Source: Acidobacteriota bacterium
Lineage (GTDB): Bacteria; Acidobacteriota; Blastocatellia; Pyrinomonadales; Pyrinomonadaceae
Assembly (NCBI GenBank): GCA_016700075.1
Contig: CP065000.1
Span: 3,300,001-3,364,000, forward strand
DNA: 64,000 bases
Reading direction: 5' to 3'
The notes under the pieces were generated by a model. That model worked only from the letters and a program-made list of their open reading frames with translations. It did not search any database and was not told where the DNA came from. This document shows, one piece after another, positions 35,429 through 44,408 of this stretch (positions within the stretch are counted from its first letter, which is position 1; every line of letters begins with the position of its first letter). The translations under genes were made by a program, and so were the position numbers.

Positions 35429-36769
35429 TTAGGTAAGTTTTCCGTTGATGGCGTCGAGTAACGCGGTCGCTTTTACCAGCGTTTCATCGTATTCCGCCGC
35501 CGGATCGCTATCAATGGTGATACCGCCGCCAACGTTGAATTCTGCGTGACGCCCGTGTACTGTCATCGTCCGTATCGCTACGCTCAGGTCAAGTCTTTCG
35601 CCGACGCCGAAACTCTCAGGAATGTAGTATCCGATCGCTCCCATCGAAAGACCGCGAGGACCGCGTTCGATCCGATCAATGATCCTCATTGTGCTGATCT
35701 TTGGAGCGCCGGTTATAGAGCCGCACGGGAAAACGGCTCGCAAGATGTCCGAGATGGAGACGCCGTCTCGGAGATCACCTGCGATGGTCGAAACAAGATT
35801 GAAATAGGTCGGATGTTCCTCGATCTCGCAAAGACGTTCGACGCGGACGCTGCCAAATTCGCAGATCCGGCCGATGTCGTTGCGAAGAAGGTCGACTATC
35901 ATCGTATTTTCAGCGCGGTCTTTTTCGCTGCTCAGGAGTTCGCTTTTTAGCCTCTCATCCTCATGCGGCGTTGTGCCTCGCGGACGAGTGCCTTTAATGG
36001 GTGATGTTCGAATAGTACGTTTTCCGTTCTTGTCGCTGGAGACCTTAAAAAACCGCTCGGGCGACGCCGAGATGACAGTTGAATCTTTTCGACGCATGAA
36101 TGCCGAAAAAGGCGCAGGGTGATGCTTTCTCAATCGCTGAAAGACCTCTTCCGGCGTCAGCGCGTCGGGAAGTTCTGCGATCAGCTTTTGCGTCAGATTT
36201 GTTTGGTAAGTGACGCCGTCGCGGATGCGTTCCCGGATCTCTTCAACGGCTGCAAGGTATTCCGCTCGAGAAAAGTCCGAACGCACCGATATTTCGGGCT
36301 CTGTAGGATTGTTGGCGCAATTTGTAGGATCTTCGTTGTAATTCACTGACGGCGAAGTCGTGTTGCTACCGATCACAACTCCCCTTTTCGTTTCATGATC
36401 GAACTTTAGGAGCCGTCTAAACTCAGCCATGAACACCAACGGTTCCAACGAAGCATGCCTGCTTTGAATTCCAAGCAATTTAGGCCCGAGGTCATATGAG
36501 ATAGTGAAAAAGACCGCCTTGCCGCCGGAAACCGCCGCTTCTATTGCGTGCAAGCATGCGTTTGCGTCCGCGTGTGCGGGAACTTCGGTGATACGCACTG
36601 GCTCAATGCCCGCCAGCAGCAGTCGAGAATCACCGTGCCGGGAGCTGCAACTGTCCAGAATGCAGACCGGCTCATCAGCGGAGCGATTCAAAATAGAGCT
36701 CACGACCAGGTCCGGATCTTTAAGTTCGTGCGTCACGCCAGTGAGTTTAGCATGCCGGCGAGTTTCCAT
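35429..36769 (-). CDS. pabB: Aminodeoxychorismate synthase component I
   Basis: PabB converts chorismate with ammonia or glutamine amide to aminodeoxychorismate, the precursor of folate. The 446-aa product has the chorismate-binding core: TYQTNLTQKL, AFMRRKDSTVISASPERFF, PIKGTRPRG, DRAENTMIVDLLRNDIGR and GSITGAPKISTMRIID. The PIKGTRPRG motif fits PabB better than TrpE. No glutaminase gene is next to it. The ATG at 36769 is chosen because the longer frame to 36847 would overlap the divergent permease gene. Confidence 0.88.
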   Translation of the reverse strand: METRRHAKLTGVTHELKDPDLVVSSILNRSADEPVCILDSCSSRHGDSRLLLAGIEPVRITEVPAHADANACLHAIEAAVSGGKAVFFTISYDLGPKLLGIQSRHASLEPLVFMAEFRRLLKFDHETKRGVVIGSNTTSPSVNYNEDPTNCANNPTEPEISVRSDFSRAEYLAAVEEIRERIRDGVTYQTNLTQKLIAELPDALTPEEVFQRLRKHHPAPFSAFMRRKDSTVISASPERFFKVSSDKNGKRTIRTSPIKGTRPRGTTPHEDERLKSELLSSEKDRAENTMIVDLLRNDIGRICEFGSVRVERLCEIEEHPTYFNLVSTIAGDLRDGVSISDILRAVFPCGSITGAPKISTMRIIDRIERGPRGLSMGAIGYYIPESFGVGERLDLSVAIRTMTVHGRHAEFNVGGGITIDSDPAAEYDETLVKATALLDAINGKLT

Positions 36770-36817
36770 TGAGCGGTGATTTCGCGTAATATGTTCGCGT
36801 TTCGTTAGATACAAAAA

Positions 36818-38287
36818 ATGACCAGCGACAACAGTGAAACCAGACACCTGATCCGCGGATTGGGATTGATCGCAGCAGTTTCCGTAATTATCGGGAACGT
36901 CATAGGCACCGGAGTCTTCCTAAAGGCTCGCGTGATGACCTGCAACGTCGGCGACCCTAATTGGGTGATCGCGGCGTGGATAGCGGCCGGTCTACTATCA
37001 CTAGCTGGAGCTCTGACCTATGCCGAATTGACCGCAATGAAGCCGCAAGCGGGCGGGCCTTATGTTTTCATGCGCGACGCATTCGGCAAGATCTGGAGTT
37101 TCCTGTTCGGGTGGACGCAGCTGCTGATCATAAGAACGGGCTCGCAGGCAGCAGTTGCTGTGGTTTTTGCTATAGCTTTGAACGACTATCTGGGCGGCGG
37201 CCTGAGGCATGTTCTGATCGAAACGACCATCTTCGGCCTGCCATGGACGGTGACCTCGCTAGAGCTCGTCGCGATCATGGTGATCGCGATCTTTACGACG
37301 CTCAACTGTTTGTCGGTGTCGGTTAGCGGCTACATAGCAACCGTGCTTACGGGCGTAAAGATCGGCTTGGTAATTTTCGTCGGTTTGGGTACTTTCCTTT
37401 GGGTGACGGGCGGAAGTTTTGATCACTTCACAATGAGCAGCGCAGGCGGTGCCTGCGAGGGGGTGGCGGACAGCGTGAAATTCGGCTCGGCAGAATACAC
37501 ATTTTTCGCGGGTTTTGCGGCGGCGATGCTTGGTGCGTTATGGGGATATGATGGCTGGGATAACCTTTCATTCGTTGCAGGCGAAGTAAAGAATCCCGGA
37601 AGGAATCTGCCGATCGCGATCATCGGCAGCGTGCTTTTGATCATCGTGTTGTATGTCATTGCGCAGGTTGCATATTTCTATGTCCTTGACCCTGTAGCCG
37701 TCGCCTCGGTTTCTGAAACAGGCTCTGTCGGCATGGCGGTTGTGAGCCGCTTTTTCGGCGGCGATCCGCTAACATTTGCGACAGGCGTCGCTGTCGCGAT
37801 CTTCACGATGGGACTGATGCTCTCGTCGCTTGGAACTCTTCATACTTCGATCCTCAGTAACTCGCGTATCCCGTACGCCATGGCCGAGGACGGTGTGATG
37901 TTCAAGTTGTTCTCGAAACTTTCGGTCAATGGCGTTCCGGTGAATGCGGTCATTTTCCAAGGTATTTGGGCCACCGTGCTTGCTCTTTCGGGCTCATTCG
38001 ATACGCTTACCGACTACGTGATATTCGCCTCGTGGATCTTCTACGCGATGATCACGATGTCGATATTTGTTTTTCGAAAGCGAGAGCCGAACACTGAGCG
38101 TCCCTACAAAGCATGGGGTTATCCTGTTGTTCCGGTGATATTCCTTTTGGTTACGGGCTGGCTGCTCGTGAATACGTTGATGACCTCGCCCACGCAGTCA
38201 ATGATCGGGATCGGATTCATACTACTTGGTTTGCCGGTTTATTTCTTCCTTACGGCAGGGAACAAAAAGGACGAAAAAGCGGAATAA
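36818..38287 (+). CDS. APC-family amino acid permease
   Basis: A 489-aa inner-membrane protein with 12 predicted helices. The first helix carries VIIGNVIGTGVFLK, the APC substrate-site motif (GxGIF-type), and the middle has GALWGYDGWDNLSFVAGEVK, as in LAT-type amino acid transporters. It therefore probably moves amino acids, most likely neutral or broad-range (inference). It is divergent from pabB, and its stop overlaps the start of the PilZ gene (TAATG). Confidence 0.9.
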   Translation: MTSDNSETRHLIRGLGLIAAVSVIIGNVIGTGVFLKARVMTCNVGDPNWVIAAWIAAGLLSLAGALTYAELTAMKPQAGGPYVFMRDAFGKIWSFLFGWTQLLIIRTGSQAAVAVVFAIALNDYLGGGLRHVLIETTIFGLPWTVTSLELVAIMVIAIFTTLNCLSVSVSGYIATVLTGVKIGLVIFVGLGTFLWVTGGSFDHFTMSSAGGACEGVADSVKFGSAEYTFFAGFAAAMLGALWGYDGWDNLSFVAGEVKNPGRNLPIAIIGSVLLIIVLYVIAQVAYFYVLDPVAVASVSETGSVGMAVVSRFFGGDPLTFATGVAVAIFTMGLMLSSLGTLHTSILSNSRIPYAMAEDGVMFKLFSKLSVNGVPVNAVIFQGIWATVLALSGSFDTLTDYVIFASWIFYAMITMSIFVFRKREPNTERPYKAWGYPVVPVIFLLVTGWLLVNTLMTSPTQSMIGIGFILLGLPVYFFLTAGNKKDEKAE

Positions 38288-38613
38288 TGCAGGACCGACG
38301 CAGGGGAACTGAAAGACGAGAAGTTCAGCGGGTCGAGATAGATCTCGACGTTGAATGGGAAACCAGCGCCGGACGGCGGTCTGGGAGCCTGAGCGATATC
38401 AGCGAAAAAGGATGCTTCGTGCTTAGTTCCGGCGATGTGACCGACGGCGAGCCCGTGCGGCTTTATCTGCCTCTTGCCGACGGCATGAAAGTAGAATTCA
38501 GCGGCATCGTTGCAAATCACGTTGTCGAGATCGGATTTGCGGTGCGATTTGACGCTTTGAATTCTGCTCAGATCGAACTAATGCGTTCTTTGATGGGAAA
38601 GGTCGGAGGCTAG
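38287..38613 (+). CDS. PilZ-domain c-di-GMP-binding protein
   Basis: A 108-aa single PilZ domain. The c-di-GMP motifs are present: an Arg-rich RxxxR (DRRRGTERREVQR) at the N-terminus and DISEKG (D/NxSxxG) at about residues 41-46. Such proteins relay c-di-GMP signals. The ATG overlaps the permease stop by 1 nt, so it is translated together with the permease. The end overlaps the convergent murE by 4 nt. Confidence 0.9.
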   Translation: MQDRRRGTERREVQRVEIDLDVEWETSAGRRSGSLSDISEKGCFVLSSGDVTDGEPVRLYLPLADGMKVEFSGIVANHVVEIGFAVRFDALNSAQIELMRSLMGKVGG

Positions 38614-40103
38614 TCCGCAAGCTCAACTATCGCCTCGGCTGCTATCTCGCGATCGTCGAAATGAAACTTGTCATTTCCGATTATTTGATAGGTTTCATGG
38701 CCTTTGCCGGCGATAATTACGACATCGTCAAGACCCGCAATTGAGACCGCCTTGCGAATTGCTTCGCGGCGGTCTGATATCACTTCGCATTCCGTTCCGA
38801 CGGGCTCCACGCCCTTTTCAATTTCGCGAATGATGGCCATTGGGTCCTCATTTCGCGGATTGTCGGACGTAATTATCACGAGGTCACTGTTCTCTGCGGC
38901 CGCCTTGCCCATCGGAATGCGTTTTGTCCTGTCCCTGTCTCCGCCGCATCCGAAAACGGTTATCACCTTTCCTTTTGTCAGCGGGCGGGCAGTTTGCAGA
39001 GTATTCAGCAGGGCGTCGTCCGTATGTGCATAATCGACGACCACTGCCAAACCGCGGTCATTTGGAACCCGTTCGAAACGTCCCGGCGCTCCGACGCACT
39101 TGCCTAATCCTACGGCGACCGTGTCCAGTCCGTAACCGAGTTCAAGCGCGGCCGCAGTAGCGGCGAGCATATTGTAAACATGAGGTTTTCCGACGAGCGG
39201 CGACGATACATTGATGTCGCCCAACGGCGTTTTCAATATGAATGACGTGCCGCTTGCAAGCGAGACCTCGATATTCTCTGCGGTCAGATCGGCGGAGCAG
39301 TTTTGCGAGAAAGCAACTACCTTCTGTCCATTGGAGCGCAGGTCATCCGCCAACTTCGTACCCCATACGTCATCTATATTGATGATGCTCACCGGAGGCG
39401 GCGTCCCGAGCCTGCCGTCGAAAAGCTCCTTCTTCGCATCGAAATAATTCTCCATGGTTCCGTGATAGTCCAGATGATCGCGGGTGAGGTTAGTAAAGAT
39501 CGCTACGCGGAACTGCAAATGATCGCAGCGTCTCAGATGTATCGCCTGCGACGACGCTTCCATAACCGCCATTCCGCAACCCGAATCGACAGCACGACGC
39601 AAAAACTTGTTCGTGTCGGAAGCCTCCGGCGTTGTGCGGACAGCCGGCTCACTTGAGTCGCCGATGCGGTATTCGACAGTGGTCAGCATCGCCGGCTTGA
39701 CGCCTGCGGCTTCCGCCAAAGCAAAACAGAGGTATGTTGTCGTGGTCTTGCCGTTCGTGCCGGTGATCCCGATCAGGTCGATCTGCGAAGATGGTTCCCC
39801 ATAAGTGACCGAGGCTCCCTTAGCCAAAGCCCGCCGTGCGTCAGCGACCTTCAGCCACGCCCCGGAAAAGCCGTCCGGCGGATCAAATTCCGATATCACG
39901 CCTGCCGCTCCGCGACGCATCACGTCGTCGATAAAGCGATGTCCATCTGTCGTTTCGCCTTTGATCGCGACGAATAACGTCCCGTCTTTCGCCTGCCGAG
40001 AATCGTGCGTGATGTCCGTTACGGCCGTTTCGCCGTTACCGCTAAGTTCGCCGTTCAATTCCAGCGACACCTCAGAAACTGTGATATTTTGAATATTCGA
40101 CAC
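38610..40103 (-). CDS. murE: UDP-MurNAc-tripeptide synthetase, meso-DAP type
   Basis: MurE adds the third amino acid to the peptidoglycan precursor. The 497-aa Mur ligase has GITGTNGKTTTTYL (ATP site), TTPEASD, a lysine-carbamate segment and the DNPRNEDP motif that binds meso-diaminopimelate, which points to a Gram-negative type wall. Start ATG at 40103. No other mur or fts genes are next to it, so it is not in a dcw cluster here. Confidence 0.96.
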   Translation of the reverse strand: MSNIQNITVSEVSLELNGELSGNGETAVTDITHDSRQAKDGTLFVAIKGETTDGHRFIDDVMRRGAAGVISEFDPPDGFSGAWLKVADARRALAKGASVTYGEPSSQIDLIGITGTNGKTTTTYLCFALAEAAGVKPAMLTTVEYRIGDSSEPAVRTTPEASDTNKFLRRAVDSGCGMAVMEASSQAIHLRRCDHLQFRVAIFTNLTRDHLDYHGTMENYFDAKKELFDGRLGTPPPVSIINIDDVWGTKLADDLRSNGQKVVAFSQNCSADLTAENIEVSLASGTSFILKTPLGDINVSSPLVGKPHVYNMLAATAAALELGYGLDTVAVGLGKCVGAPGRFERVPNDRGLAVVVDYAHTDDALLNTLQTARPLTKGKVITVFGCGGDRDRTKRIPMGKAAAENSDLVIITSDNPRNEDPMAIIREIEKGVEPVGTECEVISDRREAIRKAVSIAGLDDVVIIAGKGHETYQIIGNDKFHFDDREIAAEAIVELAD

Positions 40104-40205
40104 AATTGGTTCGTAAAACTGCGATTGAATTATACGACACGCCCGATTTTTTCAACGAACCGAACCTTGGCTTTTTCGTATCTATATCAATAGAGGCGTA
40201 AGAAA

Positions 40206-40466
40206 ATGACCCTATTCAAGATAATCCTCGCATTGTTAGTGATCGCAATCGTCGGTGTCGGTGCGTTTTGGCTGCTCGGCTTTTTGTCCTCGATGTTGTC
40301 ATACGTTTTCTGGATCGCGTTGATAGGCGGCGCGGCATACGTCGGATATCGTCTTTTTGTCGGAGTGGAAAGGGCTTTGCTCGGCGACGATCCCCGCGGT
40401 TCTATATCCGATGGCGACATCAGAATGACCTGGGACGACGAGGAACGCAAATACCTACACAAATGA
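40206..40466 (+). CDS. Small membrane protein (86 aa)
   Basis: An 86-aa protein with two membrane helices (about residues 4-28 and 33-52) and a charged C-terminal tail (SDGDIRMTWDDEERKYL). It is divergent from murE with a roughly 100-bp gap. No family recognised. Confidence 0.7.
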   Translation: MTLFKIILALLVIAIVGVGAFWLLGFLSSMLSYVFWIALIGGAAYVGYRLFVGVERALLGDDPRGSISDGDIRMTWDDEERKYLHK

Positions 40467-40537
40467 ACGGCGAATTGATAATTCCGGCGGCCTGATGCTA
40501 ACATCTTCCTTCCCGGCCGACATCATCGGCCGTTCGT

Positions 40538-40622
40538 GCCGAGGTGGCGAAATTGGTAGACGCACTAGACTTAGGATCTAGCGGGTAAAACCGTGCGAGT
40601 TCGAGTCTCGCCCTCGGCACCA
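40538..40622 (+). tRNA. tRNA-Leu (anticodon TAG)
   Basis: An 85-nt tRNA with encoded CCA. Acceptor pair gccgagg (40538-40544) / cctcggc (40612-40618), anticodon stem ctaga/tctag around the loop cttagga with anticodon TAG at 40572-40574, a long variable arm (gcgggtaaaaccgt), and T-loop gttcgagtc. The long variable arm is normal for Leu. Confidence 0.97.
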
Positions 40623-40679
40623 CAACTTTTATCCCAACGGACTGACAACGAGTTTCCGCTCTGATATCCTTTTGCATAG

Positions 40680-42086
40680 ATGAAGACCGAGTTAAAGGAG
40701 ATATCTCCGACACAAAGGGAACTGAAGATCGAGATCGACGCAGATGTCGTCAAGGCTTCATATAGCAGGGTTAGCCGGAAATACGCTCAAAAGGCGAATA
40801 TTCCCGGCTTCCGAAAGGGTTTTGCACCTGTTGATGTTGTAAAGCTTCGATTCGCTGAAGAGATCAAGAACGATGTTCTGCAGGACGTAATACCTGCACA
40901 GGTCACCGAAGCGATCAGGGAACATGATCTGCAGCCGCTCACAGAGCCGCAGCTGCATTTGGAAGATCACGAGAACGTCAAAGTTAACGGATCGGAAAAT
41001 GTAAAGCTGCATGTTCACCTCGAGGTAATGCCGGAAATTCCGACGCCTAATTATAAGGGCATCGAACTGGTCCGCAGGGTAAAACCTGTCGAACAGGGCG
41101 AGATCGAGGATCTGATCGCGAATCGACTGCAGAAAGAAGCAACACTGATCCCGGTCGAGGACCGTGCGTCAGCGATCGGCGATACGATGATCGTTGACCT
41201 TGAAGGGCGTTTTGATGATAATCCCGATGCAGATCCGATCCAGGCAAATGATCTCGATATCACGCTTGGTGACGAGGTAATCGAAAGCTCATTTACGGAT
41301 AATCTCGTCGACCTGAACGTCGAAGACGAAAAAGAGTTCTCGGTTTCGTATCCGGAGACCTTCTCGTCAGCGGACCTCGCCGGAAAAACGCTGCATTACA
41401 AGGCCAAAGTTAAGTCGATCGGGCGATCTGAAGTGCCTGAGCTCGACGACGACTGGGCGAAAAGCCTTGACGAAGGCTACGAATCACTTTCCGATCTGCG
41501 TGAGAAGCTCCGCAAAGACCTTGAAGCCTATGCGAAAACAGACGCTGATGCCCGTGTTCGCAATAATGCCATAGCAAAGCTGATCGAGGAGAATTCCTTC
41601 GAGGTCCCAAATTCACTGATCGAAAACCAGGCTCGCAATCTCTTGAACAATTTCGCACAAGACCTGCAGCAGCGGGGCGTTGACCTTAACAACGTCGAGA
41701 ACGAGTTCATCCAAATGGCATACGGAAATATGCGCATGCAGGCAGAACGCGACGTTATGGGAGCGTTATTGCTCGAAAAGGTCGCAGAACTCGAGAAGGT
41801 GGAGGTCGGCGAAGAAGAAGTGAATGAGGAGATCGAGCGGTTGGCGGAATATTACCGCATGCCCGCAGAAGATATCCGCAAGTCGCTCAATCAGAACGGC
41901 GGTCTCGATAATATTCGCAATAATCTGAAAACGCGGAAGTCGATCGAGGCGGTGATCGACCACGCCAAGGTCACCGATGGTGACTGGATCGACGAAACCG
42001 CCCAGCCGGTCGTTGAAGAGGAGAAACCGAAGAAAAAGGCTGCAAAAGGGAAGAAAAGTGAAAAAGGTGAGAAAGTGAAAGAGTGA
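40680..42086 (+). CDS. tig: Trigger factor
   Basis: Trigger factor is a ribosome-bound chaperone and prolyl isomerase. The 468-aa product has the ribosome-binding signature (IPGFRKGFAP), a PPIase domain (GDTMIVDLEGRFDDN region) and the helical C-terminal domain. It ends in a Lys/Glu-rich tail (KPKKKAAKGKKSEKGEK) encoded by purine-rich repeats. It opens the tig-clpP-clpX-lon block, a common gene order. Confidence 0.96.
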   Translation: MKTELKEISPTQRELKIEIDADVVKASYSRVSRKYAQKANIPGFRKGFAPVDVVKLRFAEEIKNDVLQDVIPAQVTEAIREHDLQPLTEPQLHLEDHENVKVNGSENVKLHVHLEVMPEIPTPNYKGIELVRRVKPVEQGEIEDLIANRLQKEATLIPVEDRASAIGDTMIVDLEGRFDDNPDADPIQANDLDITLGDEVIESSFTDNLVDLNVEDEKEFSVSYPETFSSADLAGKTLHYKAKVKSIGRSEVPELDDDWAKSLDEGYESLSDLREKLRKDLEAYAKTDADARVRNNAIAKLIEENSFEVPNSLIENQARNLLNNFAQDLQQRGVDLNNVENEFIQMAYGNMRMQAERDVMGALLLEKVAELEKVEVGEEEVNEEIERLAEYYRMPAEDIRKSLNQNGGLDNIRNNLKTRKSIEAVIDHAKVTDGDWIDETAQPVVEEEKPKKKAAKGKKSEKGEKVKE

Positions 42087-42236
42087 AAAAGGGAAAGGGG
42101 AAAGGCAAAAGGCAAAAAAGCCGGAAACTGAAACTCCGATTCCCAAAGCTTAGAGGTATGGACAGGCATAAGTATAGTGCTTGTAATAGTATAGAGTTCA
42201 TTAGTTAAACCACATTCGAGAAAGCGAGAAGAGATT

Positions 42237-42830
42237 ATGGCATTAGTTCCAATGGTGGTCGAACAGACCTCACGCGGTGAGAGGGCATTCGACATTTATT
42301 CACGGCTTCTGAAAGACAGCATCATCTTCATCGGTACTCCGATAGATGACACTATCGCGAACCTGATCGTCGCTCAGCTTTTGTTCCTAGAGGCTGAAGA
42401 CCCGGAACGCGACATTAACCTCTATATAAACAGTCCGGGCGGATCAATTACCGCCGGAATGGCGATATACGACACGATGCAGTTCATCAAGAACGATGTT
42501 ACGACGATCTGTGTCGGACAATGTGCGTCTATGGGAGCGTTGCTGCTCACCGCCGGCACAAAAGGTAAGCGTTTTGCATTGCCGCATTCGAGAATTCTGA
42601 TCCACCAGCCGTCAGGCGGAGCTCAGGGACAGGCTACAGATGTCCGCATCATGGCAGAAGAGATCCTTCGTATGAGGAAGATGACCTCGGAATTGATCGC
42701 CCATCACTCGGGGCAGTCATTTGACAAGGTTGAGGTCGACGTCGAACGCGACCGTATCCTCGACCCGCATCAGGCCAAAGAATATGGCCTGATCGACGAA
42801 GTGATCGAACACAGAGACAAACAAAAATAG
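42237..42830 (+). CDS. clpP: ATP-dependent Clp protease proteolytic subunit
   Basis: ClpP forms the two-ring protease chamber that ClpX feeds. The 197-aa product has catalytic Ser98 (GQCASMGALLL), His123 (ILIHQPSGGAQG) and the later Asp (DRILDPHQAKEYG), and no long propeptide. It lies between tig and clpX. A weak gagaagag lies 5-12 nt before the ATG. Confidence 0.97.
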   Translation: MALVPMVVEQTSRGERAFDIYSRLLKDSIIFIGTPIDDTIANLIVAQLLFLEAEDPERDINLYINSPGGSITAGMAIYDTMQFIKNDVTTICVGQCASMGALLLTAGTKGKRFALPHSRILIHQPSGGAQGQATDVRIMAEEILRMRKMTSELIAHHSGQSFDKVEVDVERDRILDPHQAKEYGLIDEVIEHRDKQK

Positions 42831-42846
42831 TTGACAGGTTGTAGTT

Positions 42847-42927
42847 GAAAGTTGATAGTAAAAGGGTTCGCGGAACGTTGCCGCGGTCTAGATCGTCGCT
42901 ACTTTCAACTATCAGCTATCAACTTTC
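42847..42927. repeat. Inverted repeat in the clpP-clpX gap
   Basis: The 12-bp arms gaaagttgatag (42847-42858) and ctatcaactttc (42916-42927) are exact inverted copies around a 57-nt spacer; a second near copy (actttcaactatc) stands beside the right arm. Confidence 0.85.
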
Positions 42928-42941
42928 CACCAGAATACCCT

Positions 42942-44186
42942 ATGCCCCAATTTGGCCATCCGGATGAAATTCTTTCGTGCTCGTTCTGCGGTAAGTCGCA
43001 GAACGATGTCCGCAAGCTGATCGCGGGCCCGGGCGTTTATATCTGCAATGAGTGCATTGACATCTGCAACGAGATCATCGTTGACGATGAGCGGACGGTG
43101 CCGAGCAGCGGAGCTGCGAAGCTGCCAAAGCCTGCTGAGATAAAGGCGTTTCTGGATGATTATGTGGTCGGGCAGGAAGAATCGAAAAAGCGTCTTTCGG
43201 TGGCTGTGTATCAGCACTACAAACGTCTTGAGCTTGCCAAGCGAAAGAACGACGTAGAACTGCAGAAATCGAATATTCTGTTGATCGGCCCTACCGGAAC
43301 GGGAAAAACGCTACTTGCTCAGACGCTTGCCAGGTACCTGAGCGTTCCATTCTGCATTGTTGATGCGACGAGCCTTACAGAGGCGGGCTATGTGGGCGAG
43401 GACGTCGAGACGATACTATTAAGACTGCTGCAAGCTGCTGAAGGCGACATCGAAAAGGCACAGCAGGGAATCATTTATATCGACGAGATCGATAAGATCT
43501 GCCGCAAGGACGACAGTCCCTCGATAACCCGCGACGTTTCGGGCGAAGGCGTGCAGCAGGCACTTTTGAAGATCCTGGAAGGCACCGTTGCGAACATTCC
43601 GGCAGGCGGCGGCCGCAAGCATCCGCAGCAGGATTTTCAGCAGCTTGATACCACGAATATCCTTTTCATTTGCGGCGGGGCGTTCATCGGACTTGAAAAG
43701 GTCGTCGAAAAGCGGTTCCGAAGCCGCTCACTCGGTTTTCAGGGCGAGGTCCGCAGCAAGAAGCAACGGCATGAAGAATCCATCGGCAAGCTCGAACCCG
43801 AAGACTTGATCCACTACGGCCTCATACCGGAATTCGTGGGTCGCCTGCCAGTTATCGGCACACTCAGTGAACTCGACGAAACCGCACTTGTGCGTATACT
43901 GACAGAGCCCAAAAACTCGCTTATCAGGCAGTATCAGCGGAAATTTGAGTTCGACAATGTTTCGCTCAAGTTCACAGATGCCGCAATCTCTGCCATTGCT
44001 AAAGAGGCTCACAAACGCAAGGTCGGGGCCCGCGGGCTGATGATGATCCTTGAGGAGCTTTTGCTCGAGACCATGTATCACGTGCCCGGCGAAAACTCCG
44101 TCAAAGAGATCGTCATTACACCGGAAATGGTCGAGAAAAAGGTTCCTGTTTTCGAGGTAATGACCCGCAGCGAAGAAGCGGCTTAG
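42942..44186 (+). CDS. clpX: ATP-dependent Clp protease ATP-binding subunit ClpX
   Basis: ClpX unfolds substrates for ClpP. The 414-aa product has the C4 zinc domain (Cys13, Cys16, Cys35, Cys38), Walker A GPTGTGKT, Walker B IIYIDEID, sensor and pore segments (GYVGEDVE) and the GGGRKHPQQDF loop. The ATG at 42942 fits the family; an earlier in-frame ATG at 42852 would lie in the repeat region. No Shine-Dalgarno sequence is visible. Confidence 0.97.
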   Translation: MPQFGHPDEILSCSFCGKSQNDVRKLIAGPGVYICNECIDICNEIIVDDERTVPSSGAAKLPKPAEIKAFLDDYVVGQEESKKRLSVAVYQHYKRLELAKRKNDVELQKSNILLIGPTGTGKTLLAQTLARYLSVPFCIVDATSLTEAGYVGEDVETILLRLLQAAEGDIEKAQQGIIYIDEIDKICRKDDSPSITRDVSGEGVQQALLKILEGTVANIPAGGGRKHPQQDFQQLDTTNILFICGGAFIGLEKVVEKRFRSRSLGFQGEVRSKKQRHEESIGKLEPEDLIHYGLIPEFVGRLPVIGTLSELDETALVRILTEPKNSLIRQYQRKFEFDNVSLKFTDAAISAIAKEAHKRKVGARGLMMILEELLLETMYHVPGENSVKEIVITPEMVEKKVPVFEVMTRSEEAA

Positions 44187-44207
44187 CATTCAAAAACATC
44201 AATAATT

Positions 44208-44257
44208 AACCCGCCCGTTCAATGTGACCGAATATTGAAATCACGGCGGGTTTGGTT
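44208..44257 (+). terminator. Probable terminator after clpX
   Basis: A stem cccgcc (44210-44215) / ggcggg (44245-44250) with an inner ttcaat/attgaa stem, followed by tttggttattt. The loop is long but the inner stem closes it. Confidence 0.65.
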
Positions 44258-44408
44258 ATTTACTGGGTCGAGATCGATATTTCGCAAAATCGTGCTGTAG
44301 GGGCAGTTTTTCTTTGCAATTCGCCCTGCGATTTGAGTAAATAGGATTGTTCTTTCAACACCAGGACCTGTTTCGGCTTAGCGTTTGCCGTGAGAGCCGC
44401 CGTTTTTT

